This document shows positions 17,802 to 26,821 of a stretch of 64,000 nucleotides of DNA, in pieces; the stretch's first letter is position 1, and every line of letters begins with the position of its first letter. This DNA is from Opitutaceae bacterium (GTDB taxonomy: Bacteria; Verrucomicrobiota; Verrucomicrobiia; Opitutales; Opitutaceae). The position numbers and the translations under genes are program-made. The notes under the pieces are model-generated. The model saw only the letters and a program-made list of their open reading frames with translations. It did not search any database and was not told the DNA's origin. The stretch spans positions 1 through 64,000 of the forward strand of contig JAQUYL010000006.1 of the NCBI GenBank assembly GCA_028691845.1. Direction: 5' to 3'.

Positions 17802-18980
17802 ATGAGTGCCCTTCCTCGCCACGTTATCGGTTTTTTAACGTCGTTGCGGGTCACCGTAGTGTTGCTCGCGATTTCGATAGTGCTGATCTTCGCCGCCACG
17901 ATCGACCAAGTGCAGCTCGGCATCCTGGCTGTGCAGGAAAAATATTTCCGCAGCTTCTTCGTGTTCTGGAATGTCCCTGGCTCCGAAATCCCAGTGCCGA
18001 TATATCCGGGCGGTTACCTGATCGGCGGCCTGCTGCTCATCAATCTTGTCGCGGCACACCTCTACCGTTTCCAGTTTTCCTGGAAAAGGTCGGGCCTTGT
18101 TCTCACCCATGCCGGTCTGGTGCTTCTGCTCATCGGCGAGCTGCTTACCGGCCTGTGGCAGCGGGACAGCCAGATGCAACTGCAGGAGGGCGAGACCAAG
18201 CGTTATACCGAGGATTTTTACCTCAACGAACTCGCTCTCATCGACACCACTGACGCGCAGGCTGATACGGTCGTTGCGATCCCCGAAGAGTTACTCGCCA
18301 GCGGCCGCACGATCCAGCATCCGAAGCTGCCCTTTCAGGTGAGGGTAATCAGCCACCTGCCCAACGCCATGCTCCGGATGCGCGAGCAGAGTCCCAGTGC
18401 GCCGCCCTCCCCCGCCACCATGGGCGTGGGCACCCGGGTCGCCGTCCTGCCCCTGCGCGCCACCCCAAGACCCAGTGAACGCAACACTCCCGCTGCCTTC
18501 GTCGAGCTGGTCGGAGCCGAGGGCACGCTCGGCACCTGGCTGATTTCAACCGAGATCGGGGCCCCGCAGGAATTCACCTACAATAACCACTCCTGGCGGC
18601 TCATCCTGCGCGCCAAGCGCTACTACAATCCATACGGCATCACCCTGCTCAAGGTCACGCACGACGTCTATCCGGGCTCTGACATCCCGAAGAATTTTGC
18701 CAGCCGCATCCGGCTGAAAAGCGACGACGGCCGGGACGATCGCGAAGTAGTGGTCTACATGAACAACCCGCTGCGTTACGGCGGCCTTACCTACTATCAA
18801 TACCAGATGAACAAGGCCACCGGGTTGAGCGTCTTCCAGGTCGTGCGCAACCCCAGTTGGCTCCTCCCCTACGTCTCCTCCATCATGATGGGGACCGGCC
18901 TCGTGGTACAGTTTGGCATACACCTTATCGACTTCGTCCGCCGCCGCTACGCCAGGCCTCTTCCCGTTTCCACGCCATGA
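17802..18980 (+). CDS. resB: Cytochrome c biogenesis protein ResB (Ccs1)
   Basis: Inner-membrane half of the system II haem-handling complex that delivers haem to apocytochrome c outside the membrane. N-terminal FLTSLRVTVVLLAISIVLI, then two further membrane segments (GGYLIGGLLLINLVAAHLY and VLTHAGLVLLLIGELLTG), a long extracytoplasmic domain and a final membrane helix (VSSIMMGTGLVVQFGIHLI). The VYMNNPLRYGGLTYYQYQM segment is typical of ResB. Length 392. Its stop overlaps the ccsA start by 4 bases, as expected for a stoichiometric pair. Confidence 0.93.
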   Translation: MSALPRHVIGFLTSLRVTVVLLAISIVLIFAATIDQVQLGILAVQEKYFRSFFVFWNVPGSEIPVPIYPGGYLIGGLLLINLVAAHLYRFQFSWKRSGLVLTHAGLVLLLIGELLTGLWQRDSQMQLQEGETKRYTEDFYLNELALIDTTDAQADTVVAIPEELLASGRTIQHPKLPFQVRVISHLPNAMLRMREQSPSAPPSPATMGVGTRVAVLPLRATPRPSERNTPAAFVELVGAEGTLGTWLISTEIGAPQEFTYNNHSWRLILRAKRYYNPYGITLLKVTHDVYPGSDIPKNFASRIRLKSDDGRDDREVVVYMNNPLRYGGLTYYQYQMNKATGLSVFQVVRNPSWLLPYVSSIMMGTGLVVQFGIHLIDFVRRRYARPLPVSTP

Positions 18981-20821
18981 AACGTTTTCTTCCTCTCCTG
19001 GCCCTGGCGGTCGCCGCGCTCGGCGTGATCGCCTCACTGCTCCCTTCCGGGAACGGGTCGGCGTTCGACCTGCAGACCTATGGTCGCCTGCCGGTACTCG
19101 TCAACGGCCGCCTCAAACCGATCGACACCGTGGCCCGCACCTCGCTGCTCGTCCTGCAAGGACGCCAGCGGGTCACGACCCCCGATCGGCGCTCCCTTTC
19201 CCCGACGGAATGGCTGCTCGAAGTGCTCTATGCGCCCACCAGGGCCGATACGTACGCCACCTTCCGCATCGACAATCCCGAGGCGCTCGACCTTTTCAGC
19301 CTCAGCCCCGCTGACGGCAACGGCGGAGTGCGCTTCTCCTACACCCAACTCGTCAAGGACCTTTCGGAGCTCGATCGCCAGGCCAAGCTCGCCGAAGAAG
19401 TCGAGGATCAGTTGCGCACGCCGTTCCAGCGGGAGGTGCTCCGCCTGCGCCATCACATTGTGCTCTACCAGCATCTGGAAAACACCATGCAGGTGCCCGA
19501 TTCCCCCGATTTTTCCGCCGAGCTCCGACAGTTTCAAAAGGCCCTGCCCGCAGGCATCGCCGCGCTGCGGGCCCGGGGGAAGGGAGAAGTCCACGACGAA
19601 GCTGCTTTCAAGGCCATGATGGAAATGGCCCGTCGCTACGACTTTATGGATCAGTCCGGCTATCTGCTCGCGATTGCTCCCGTCGATGGCGACTCCAACC
19701 TCAATAACTGGAAAACGCCCGGCCGCGCCCTGCTCGAGTCATTCGACAGCGGCGTCATCAACCCCACCGTGCTGGACTACGCCGCCCTCGGCCAGGCCTG
19801 GCGCTCCGGCGAGCCCGACTCGTTCAACCAGATCGTCCGCCGGCTCGAGCAGGAGTTTGTCCAACGGTACGGACCGCAGCTCGAAAAATGCATCATCGAG
19901 CAACGCTTCAACTCCGCCCAGCCCTTCTACACAGCCATGGTGCTCTACGTCATCGCGCTCCTGCTCGCCGTGTTCTCGTGGCTGCGCTGGCCCCAGGTGC
20001 TGGGCCGTAGCGCTTTCTGGCTGCTCGCCCTGGCTTTCCTGCTCACCACCGGCGGCATCCTCGCCCGCATGTGGATCGAAGGCCGGCCCCCTGTGACGAA
20101 CCTCTACTCGTCGGCGTTATTCGTCGGCTGGACCGCCGTGGCCCTCTGCCTCGTGCTTGAACAAACCTACAAGAATGCGGTCGGCAGCGTGGCGGCCGGT
20201 CTTGTCGGCTTCTGCACCCTGCTCATCGCGCACCACCTCTCGTTGGGCGGCGACACCATGGAGATGATGCGCGCAGTGCTCGATTCCAACTTCTGGCTGG
20301 CGACTCATGTCGTCACGATCTCCATTGGCTACGGTGCCACGTTTCTGGCAGGCTTTCTTGCCGTCATCTACATCTTCAGGGGCGTCCTCACCCGCAGCCT
20401 TGATCGAGGCACGGCCGAGGCACTCAACCGCATGGTCTACGGCATCGTTTGCTTCGCCACGCTGTTCAGCCTGGTCGGCACTGTCCTCGGAGGCATCTGG
20501 GCCGACCAGTCCTGGGGTCGCTTCTGGGGCTGGGATCCAAAGGAAAACGGCGCGCTCATCATCGTCATCTGGAATGCGCTCATCCTCCACGCCCGCTGGA
20601 GCGGCATGGTCCGGCAGCGCGGACTGATGGCGCTGGCCGTCTTCGGCAACGTGGTCACCGCCTGGAGCTGGTTCGGCGTGAACATGCTCGGCGTTGGCCT
20701 GCACAGCTACGGTTTCATGGACGCCGCCTTTTACTGGCTCGTTGGCTTCGTCATCAGCCAGCTCGTGATCATCTGCGTCGCTCTGCTTCCTCCCGAAAAA
20801 TGGCGCAGCAGGGTCGCCTGA
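18977..20821 (+). CDS. ccsA: Cytochrome c biogenesis protein CcsA (ResC)
   Basis: Haem-handling partner of ResB. It has a signal/anchor and a long N-terminal extracytoplasmic region (about residues 25-310, beginning FDLQTYGRLPVLVNGRLKP), then eight or so membrane helices. The haem-binding WWD domain is WGRFWGWDPKENGALIIV, followed by the conserved LHARWSG. Length 614 is much longer than chloroplast CcsA because of the N-terminal domain, a form common in Bacteroidetes- and PVC-type genomes. The ATG at 18977 overlaps the resB stop. Confidence 0.93.
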   Translation: MKRFLPLLALAVAALGVIASLLPSGNGSAFDLQTYGRLPVLVNGRLKPIDTVARTSLLVLQGRQRVTTPDRRSLSPTEWLLEVLYAPTRADTYATFRIDNPEALDLFSLSPADGNGGVRFSYTQLVKDLSELDRQAKLAEEVEDQLRTPFQREVLRLRHHIVLYQHLENTMQVPDSPDFSAELRQFQKALPAGIAALRARGKGEVHDEAAFKAMMEMARRYDFMDQSGYLLAIAPVDGDSNLNNWKTPGRALLESFDSGVINPTVLDYAALGQAWRSGEPDSFNQIVRRLEQEFVQRYGPQLEKCIIEQRFNSAQPFYTAMVLYVIALLLAVFSWLRWPQVLGRSAFWLLALAFLLTTGGILARMWIEGRPPVTNLYSSALFVGWTAVALCLVLEQTYKNAVGSVAAGLVGFCTLLIAHHLSLGGDTMEMMRAVLDSNFWLATHVVTISIGYGATFLAGFLAVIYIFRGVLTRSLDRGTAEALNRMVYGIVCFATLFSLVGTVLGGIWADQSWGRFWGWDPKENGALIIVIWNALILHARWSGMVRQRGLMALAVFGNVVTAWSWFGVNMLGVGLHSYGFMDAAFYWLVGFVISQLVIICVALLPPEKWRSRVA

Positions 20822-20942
20822 CCCCGGCGTTCACTACCTTGGGGTGATTCCAGGGCCAAGGTGGCCCCGCCGTCCGAATCACCACGGCCTGTCACGATGG
20901 GCACATCCGCCACCCTCTTGGCGGGAGTGCCCTCAGAAATCA
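20822..20942. other. Intergenic spacer before IS remnant
   Basis: No gene. Short GC-rich spacer between ccsA and the left boundary of the IS256-family remnant. Confidence 0.4.
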
Positions 20943-21500
20943 GTCGTGTCGATGATTGGCGGCAAACAGGGGTTCGTGGTTTGGTGGATTGGAGAGGCTA
21001 AAGATAAATATCTGGGGAGGGTTTCAGGAGTGGCTCCCTCCCTGAATGGGATTGAGCGGAGGGGGGCATGGAGGCGGTCAGCCTCCCGCCGTTTCAGGCC
21101 GCCTTCCTTTCCGGGGCGTGTTCCTTGAGCAGTTCGCGCAGCGGCTCCATGTTGAGGCAGCGGTTGGCGTCGATCCATTCCTCGTGCGTTTCGACCGCAA
21201 GGGCGCGGAGCAAGCGCAGGCAGGAGGCTTCGTCGGTGAAGATTGTGATTGGCTCGATTTGGTGGCGCCGATCGCCTCGTCCATCTCCGCTTCCAGCGCA
21301 TCCTGGACCGTGGCCTGCAGCAGCGCCCGCCGCGCGTTGTCTTCCTGCAAAAGCGCCAGCATTTGCTCGCGCGTCGTCAGCTTTTGGCCATGCCCTTGGC
21401 CGGACGGTTCATGGGGTTCCTTTTGTTCGTGGCTTTTCGGTCTTGTCGCCAAACCACTCACAGTGAACCGTCCTTTTGCTGAAGATTTCTTACACGACCC
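20943..21500 (-). mobile_element. Internally deleted IS256-family remnant
   Basis: About 558 bp, carrying fragments of both ends of one transposase gene on the minus strand. The outer edges share an inverted GTCGTGT/ACACGAC (20943-20949 and 21492-21498), similar to IS256-family ends, though the match is short and decays inward. A full element would be about 1.3-1.5 kb, so roughly 0.8 kb including the catalytic core is missing. Its right end lies only 28 bases before the panE-like start codon. Confidence 0.7.
21094..21412 (-). pseudogene. IS256-family transposase, deleted and frameshifted
   Basis: The N-terminal piece starts at the ATG 21412 as MNRPAKGMAK. It then shifts frame in a short A-run and continues LTTREQMLALLQEDNARR and LLQATVQDALEAEMDEAIGA, which is recognisably an IS256 (Mutator-type) N terminus. 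Around 21262 it jumps directly to the C-terminal piece IFTDEASCLRLLRALAVETH, EEWIDANRCLNMEPLRELLK, ending in a stop at 21094. The central DDE catalytic region is absent, so it cannot encode an active transposase. Confidence 0.8.
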
Positions 21501-21525
21501 TTTTTTTTGGAAGACAAATACCCAC

Positions 21526-22528
21526 ATGCAAGGAACCAAGCTGAAAGTCTGTGTGATTGGAGCCGGGGCGATCGGCAGCCTGATCGGCGTGCGTCTGGCC
21601 GCCGCCGGGCGTTGCGTTGTCAGCGTCTTGGCCCGCCAAGGCGCAACTCTGGAAGCTCTTCGACGCGAGGGCTGGCGGTTGCGCATGGGGGGGGGGCGTC
21701 ATAACCCAGCAGACAAAGGCCACGGATGATCCACACGAGTTGGGGGCGCAGGATCTGGTCGTGATCGCCGTCAAAGGACCGACCATGGCAGAAGTGGCTG
21801 GGCATATCGGTCCCCTGATTGGACCAAAAACGGTCGTCCTTCCCGCGATGAATGGGGTGCCGTGGTGGTTCTGCGAGGGAATGCAGGGTGTGTTGGGTGA
21901 CTCCCGGCTTCAGAGTATCGATCCGGATGGATCGATTATCGCAGCGATCCCGTTACGTCATGTCATCGGGTGCGTTGTGCATGCCAGCGCGCGCATCATC
22001 GAGCCCGGTCTGGCTGAACACCATAACGGCCAAGGGCTGATGATCGGCGAATGCGACGGCCGCGACACGGCGAGGGTTAGGAACCTGGCCGGACTGCTGA
22101 CGCATGCGGGCTTTGACGTCACGGTGTCGTCGCACATCCGGCGCGACCTCTGGTACAAGCTTTGGGGCAACCTGACCATTAATCCGATTTCCGCTCTCAC
22201 GGGGGCGACGACGGATCGCATTCTCGATGATCCGCTCCTGCGGACATTTTGTTCCGCAGCCATGGGCGAAGTCGCCGCAGTTGGTGAACACATCGGTTGC
22301 GGGGTGGAACAAAGTGCGGAGGAACGCCACGGAGTGACCCGCAAGTTAGGAGCGTTCAAGAGCTCGATGCTCCAGGATGTCGAGAGTGGCAAGCCCCTGG
22401 AGCTCGATATGATCGTCGGGGCGGTGCGTGAAATCGGCCAGCGCGTTGGGGTGCCCACGCCCAATATCGACATTCTTTACGGGCTGACGCGTCTTTTCGC
22501 TCGGGCGCGTGGCCTGTACCCACCGTAG
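21526..22528 (+). pseudogene. panE: 2-dehydropantoate 2-reductase-like gene, frameshifted at G10
   Basis: Family: PanE/ApbA, NADPH-dependent reduction of ketopantoate to pantoate in coenzyme A synthesis. The first 55 codons give MQGTKLKVCVIGAGAIGSLI with the Rossmann GAGAIG. At a run of ten Gs (21687-21696) the frame is lost, and the rest continues in the +1-shifted frame: DLVVIAVKGPTMAEVAGHI, AMNGVPWWF, the catalytic-region Lys in DLWYKLWGNLTINPISALTG, and KPLELDMIVGAVREIGQ. Nine Gs would restore one frame of about 333 residues. It may be a pseudogene, a phase-variable gene or a sequencing error; everything else looks intact. It could also be one of several PanE paralogues rather than the true one. 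Confidence 0.8.
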
Positions 22529-22686
22529 CCGCGAAGATTGCTCCCTTGCGCAAGGCCGGGCAGCAGGCCTTGTGGATCCCCTCTCTTCCCTCCCCATGAT
22601 CGATGAGGGCGGACTGCCCGGTTGCCTCCGTCACGCGCGCCAGGGAAGGCCATCGTTTTTGCGTTCGTCAGGATCAGCCGGGGCAA
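22529..22686. other. Convergent intergenic region
   Basis: Lies between the panE-like gene (+) and the PstS-like gene (-). No gene and no clear terminator seen. Confidence 0.35.
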
Positions 22687-23862
22687 CTATTCGAGTTTCC
22701 GCAATTGCTCGAAAACCACCTCTGCGGTCAAGGGGAGATACTTGCCGTCGCGCATCACTTGCACCTGCCCATCGCGGCTCAGGAGGTATCGGAGGTATTC
22801 CTTCAGCCTGTGTTCCAAGGGCCTGGCAGGATCACGGTTGAGCAACATCGAAATTTCAGAGAATATTGGATATGTGCGGTTCCGGACGTTCTCGATCGCG
22901 AAGGCGTAATAGGGGCCGTCTGGGGTCGGAGCCAAGTCGATGGCCTTTAATCCCGGTGTCTCGGGTCGGCGCAAGCCTTGCGCATAGCCTATCCCGAAAC
23001 GATCCTGCAACAGATCCTCGATTATGCTACGGGGGGAATGGCTGACGGTGCCTTTCGCCACGGCCTTGGCTCCATATTCCAATATGTGTTCGTTCCATTT
23101 CCTGGCTCCGTGGAAGACCATCTTTTCGAACTCCCGGGCGGAATAGGATTCGAGGCTGTACCCATAAACGCGGATGGGCTTGTCCGCCCATTCGCCTGTC
23201 ATGCCGAGCTGCCCCCAGGTGCGGATGTTGGACTCGGGGCCGCGCGCGAGGCCGGGATCCCAGGTGAATTCACTCCAGCCTCCCGTCCGTTCGGCGCCAA
23301 AGATGCCGTCAACCTGCTTCATCGTCAGCCTGGCAAGGGGATTTCCGTCGTGGACGTAGATGCCGATGGCTGCATTCCACCCGATCACGTCGAAGCTGCC
23401 GGTGGCGACCACGACATCGAGGGGCTGATGATTGAAGGTCCGCTGGAATTGCAATCGTTCCGTCCACAGGATCGGGCGGGTCATCGGACTTATGTCGGAT
23501 ACGCCGAAACACAGCGACGGAATGGCGTGTTCGGTGGACGCCAGATGATATTCGAAGCTGACGCCCGGATGATGCCGCAGGAAATCACTCTCCCAATATT
23601 CGATCACACGTGCATCACTGAGGTAATTTGCCCCCCACATCCGGATGGGGCCGGATACGGGCGACCCCGGCTGGTAAGGCGGCAGATCGCCAAGGTTGAA
23701 TTTGTTGGCGGGATAGTGGCTCTGGCGGCCTCTTGCCTCCAGTTCGGCCGCACGTTTGGGATCGGCATTTTTCGCCTTGGCCAAAGGGGAGGCACCGCAA
23801 AGTGCGACCGCTCCCCCAAGCACGAGGGTAAGGCACCGGACCATCTTATTCGGAGTTTTCAT
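22687..23862 (-). CDS. PstS-like periplasmic phosphate-binding-type protein
   Basis: A 391-residue secreted protein (signal peptide about residues 1-29, LTLVLGGAVALCGASPLAKA) of the periplasmic binding-protein type 2 fold used by PstS. Motifs shared with its neighbours: RMWGANYLSDARVIEYWES, VVVATGSFDVIGWNAAIGIYV, LARLTMKQVDGIFGAERTGG, IRTWGQLGMTGEWADKPIRV, and a C-terminal LKEYLRYLLSRDGQ. The ligand is inferred from family; no pst permease genes are nearby. The start overlaps the stop of an upstream pseudogene (ATGA), a relic of an operon of paralogues. Confidence 0.82.
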   Translation of the reverse strand: MKTPNKMVRCLTLVLGGAVALCGASPLAKAKNADPKRAAELEARGRQSHYPANKFNLGDLPPYQPGSPVSGPIRMWGANYLSDARVIEYWESDFLRHHPGVSFEYHLASTEHAIPSLCFGVSDISPMTRPILWTERLQFQRTFNHQPLDVVVATGSFDVIGWNAAIGIYVHDGNPLARLTMKQVDGIFGAERTGGWSEFTWDPGLARGPESNIRTWGQLGMTGEWADKPIRVYGYSLESYSAREFEKMVFHGARKWNEHILEYGAKAVAKGTVSHSPRSIIEDLLQDRFGIGYAQGLRRPETPGLKAIDLAPTPDGPYYAFAIENVRNRTYPIFSEISMLLNRDPARPLEHRLKEYLRYLLSRDGQVQVMRDGKYLPLTAEVVFEQLRKLE

Positions 23863-24207
23863 TCCAGTCCCTTCAATTGCCCGCGCACCACTTCAGCGGC
23901 GAGCGGCAGGCATTTGCCATGACGCATTGTCCCGGCCCGCCCCTCATGGCTCAACACATATCGGAGGAACTCCCCGGCCTTCGGATCGAGCGTGGCGCTC
24001 TGCTTCCAGCTTCCCTGCGGGATCTTGTCCTAAAATTCCAGGACCGTGGGATGGATTAAGGCATAGCCCGGGCGGGATGGGGATTCTTTTTCCCGCCCAC
24101 TCTCCGGTCAGATCCGGTTGTCTGCAGGTGCGGATGTCTCCGTCGGACCCGCGGCGCTTTTCCGGATGCAAGGTGTTTCCCTCCCCCTTCCCCGAATGGA
24201 ACCACAA
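23859..24207 (-). pseudogene. Decayed PstS-like paralogue
   Basis: Fragments of a second PstS-like gene directly upstream of the intact copy. About 24207-24080 encodes RGSDGDIRTCRQPDLTGEWA, matching RGPESNIRTWGQLGMTGEWA of the intact protein. After a frame change and a missing section, 24040-23859 encodes the C terminus KAGEFLRYVLSHEGRAG, then LPLAAEVVRGQLKGLE and a stop. The N-terminal two thirds are gone. The stop overlaps the start of the intact copy. Confidence 0.8.
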
Positions 24208-24389
24208 ATCACATCGGGTTGTTTCATGGTGATTCTGTCAGGGCGCAGGGGTTGCCTTCACCTGGTGAATGCAACCCATTGTTTGTTCTGTTTGGGTGCG
24301 GCGCAAATTAAGTTCGCATCTTAATGCAATTCGCGAAACATGGGCAAAATTCACACAAGCCATACAGGGAAACTCTTCTATTGATTGCG

Positions 24390-26738
24390 ATGAACACGAA
24401 ATGTAATTCCATAACTCCAACCCTGATTCTCCGCTTCTTGATCGCTGCCGCCGCCCTTGGGGTGGCTTCAGGTTGCGCGCAAAACGATCCTGGTGAAAGC
24501 CTGTTTGATACCGTGAAAAGAACGCGCGGGGATGGTTACCAGGACAACGTGGTGATTCGCGGCGCCCATGATGTCTCCACTGGGAAACGGGCAAAAAAAG
24601 CCTTCTATACGCAGCAATGGGATCTGAGCGACATGCCGGAGTACCAGCCGAGGCAGGAGGTGTCGGGCACGCTGCTGGTCGACGGAGGCTACCTCATGAT
24701 GGGCACCGTGGCAGACGCCTGGCGCGCTGGATTCGCCAAATATCATCCGAACCTCAAAATTGAAGAGGCCAAGGGTGTCAGAGATCGAGTCAGCAGCCTT
24801 GTGGCAAGAGAGATTGATATTCAAACCGGTCGTCCTTGGACCTTTTATGAACTTTCGGATTATGAATCCAGGGTTAAGCAATCCCCCATGGCCATCGACT
24901 GGGCGACCGGCTCATTCAATGTGCCCGGCTGGAGTCCGGCCTTTGCGATTTTCGTCCATAAGGACAATCCACTGACCAGAGTGACGTTCAACCAGCTGGA
25001 CGGCATTCTGGGCGGCGCTCGGTACGGCGGCTGGGTGGGGACGGTCTGGCATCCGGAAGTCGCGCGCGGACCCGAAAAAAACATCCGCGTCTGGGGCCAA
25101 CTCGGGCTCACGGGCGAGTGGACCGACAAACCCATCGCCATCTACGGCCGCCCGATCAGAGGCTATAACATTCAGATCAATATCGAACGCAAGGTATTCC
25201 AGGGAGGCGACCTGTGGAATGACAACCTGCTCGAATACGTGCACGAGGTCAATCCCGACGGCACGCGCTATGTCTCAAGCGTGGAAATGGTCAAGGACTT
25301 GGCCAAGGACAAGTACGGCATCTCGTTCAGCGACCTGGGCTCCTACATCGAGGAGGTAAAACCCCTCGCCATTGCCGCCCAGGACGGCGGCCCCTATGCT
25401 GAACTGAGCCTGGAGAACCTGCGAAGCCGGACCTACCCGCTGTTCCTTGAGCAATGGGCTTACGCCAAAAAGCCGCTCGAACCGAAGGTGAAGGAATTTC
25501 TGCGGTATGTCCTCAGCCGCGAGGGGCAGGAGGCCATCCAGCGCGACGGGAAATGGATACCCCTGCCCGCCGCAGTGGTGCGCGAGCAGTTGAAAAAACT
25601 CGATGAACCCGAGGCGCACGTGAATGTCGCGGCGATGGGACTGCATGAGCCCTTGATCAACGTCGGCCTTGGATTCGGTGATGGCGTGGACGAAACAGGG
25701 AAGGTCCACCTGCCGCGAGAGAAGACCTTCTACACGCAGCAATGGGACTTGGGCGACCTGCCGGCATATAAACCCGAACAAAAAGTGGCCGGCACCCTGC
25801 GCCTGCCAGCCGACGGGTATCTTCAGACCAGCACCATCGCGGAAGCCTGGATGAAAGGTTTCGGCAGCTACCATCCGAACGTTCGGTTCGAGACGGTGCG
25901 CGGGCAGTTGGCCGACCAGCAGATCGATCTCCAGCCCGGGCGTCGCTGGCTCTCGGGACTTTACGACGACTTTGCTGTTTTTCACAACCAGCGCAAACAT
26001 TCCCCCCTCGAAATAGAGATGGCGACCGGTTCCTACGATGTGCCCGGCTGGAGCCCGGCCCTGGGTATTCTTGTCCACAAAGACAATCCCCTCACCAAGC
26101 TGACCATGAACCAACTGGACGGCATTTTCGGCGGGGCACGCCGCGGTGGCTGGGTAGGAACCGCCTGGCGCCGGGAAGTCGCCCGCGGAGCCGGGAAAAA
26201 CATCCGCACATGGGGGCAGCTCGGCCTCACGGGCGAGTGGACGGGACAACCCATCCATGTCTATGCCCGTGCGCTTCCCTACCACATCATGCGTGTTTTC
26301 GAAAACAAGGTCTTCCAGGGCGGAAACATGTGGAATGACAACCTGCGTGAGTTTGCGGATGAGATCAAACCCGACGGCTCCCGCTCCATCTCCGTGGTGA
26401 AAATGATCACGGAAATGAGCAGGGACAGGTATGGCATCACGTTCTGCGACCTGGGCTCAACCGAAAGCAAGGATTTGAAATCTCTCGCGCTCGCCCGCCA
26501 GGACGGCGGCCCTTACGCCGATCTGACGCTGGAAAACGTCCGCAACCGAAGCTATCCGATGTTCCTGGGAGTATTTGCCTATGCCGACCGGGAACCGGGC
26601 AAGCCGCTCGAACCGAAAGTGAAGGAATTCCTAAGGTACATCCTCAGTCGCGAGGGTCAGGCTGCCATTCAGCGTGATGGGAAATGGCTCCCTCTGACCG
26701 GCGATGTGGCGCGCCGACAGCTTAAAAAGCTGGATTAA
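24390..26738 (+). CDS. Tandem double-domain PstS-like lipoprotein
   Basis: A 782-residue protein with a lipoprotein signal (lipobox VASGC near residue 30) and two complete PstS-like domains in one chain, about residues 70-405 and 440-782. The domains repeat the same landmarks: FYTQQWDLSDMPEYQP versus FYTQQWDLGDLPAYKP, DGILGGARYGGWVGT versus DGIFGGARRGGWVGT, WGQLGLTGEWTDKPI versus WGQLGLTGEWTGQPI, and KEFLRYVLSREGQ versus KEFLRYILSREGQ. They clearly arose by internal duplication. Family members bind oxyanions such as phosphate for ABC import, but no transporter genes are adjacent, so sensing, storage or scavenging is equally possible. The ATG at 24390 directly precedes the signal peptide. Confidence 0.85.
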   Translation: MNTKCNSITPTLILRFLIAAAALGVASGCAQNDPGESLFDTVKRTRGDGYQDNVVIRGAHDVSTGKRAKKAFYTQQWDLSDMPEYQPRQEVSGTLLVDGGYLMMGTVADAWRAGFAKYHPNLKIEEAKGVRDRVSSLVAREIDIQTGRPWTFYELSDYESRVKQSPMAIDWATGSFNVPGWSPAFAIFVHKDNPLTRVTFNQLDGILGGARYGGWVGTVWHPEVARGPEKNIRVWGQLGLTGEWTDKPIAIYGRPIRGYNIQINIERKVFQGGDLWNDNLLEYVHEVNPDGTRYVSSVEMVKDLAKDKYGISFSDLGSYIEEVKPLAIAAQDGGPYAELSLENLRSRTYPLFLEQWAYAKKPLEPKVKEFLRYVLSREGQEAIQRDGKWIPLPAAVVREQLKKLDEPEAHVNVAAMGLHEPLINVGLGFGDGVDETGKVHLPREKTFYTQQWDLGDLPAYKPEQKVAGTLRLPADGYLQTSTIAEAWMKGFGSYHPNVRFETVRGQLADQQIDLQPGRRWLSGLYDDFAVFHNQRKHSPLEIEMATGSYDVPGWSPALGILVHKDNPLTKLTMNQLDGIFGGARRGGWVGTAWRREVARGAGKNIRTWGQLGLTGEWTGQPIHVYARALPYHIMRVFENKVFQGGNMWNDNLREFADEIKPDGSRSISVVKMITEMSRDRYGITFCDLGSTESKDLKSLALARQDGGPYADLTLENVRNRSYPMFLGVFAYADREPGKPLEPKVKEFLRYILSREGQAAIQRDGKWLPLTGDVARRQLKKLD

Positions 26739-26821
26739 GAGTTTCCACGAGCCGTGGCGGCCAAAGGGAAGGATCAACGGCTTCCCGTGCCACGCTATTC
26801 GACGGTCCCGCTCGTTTTCGG

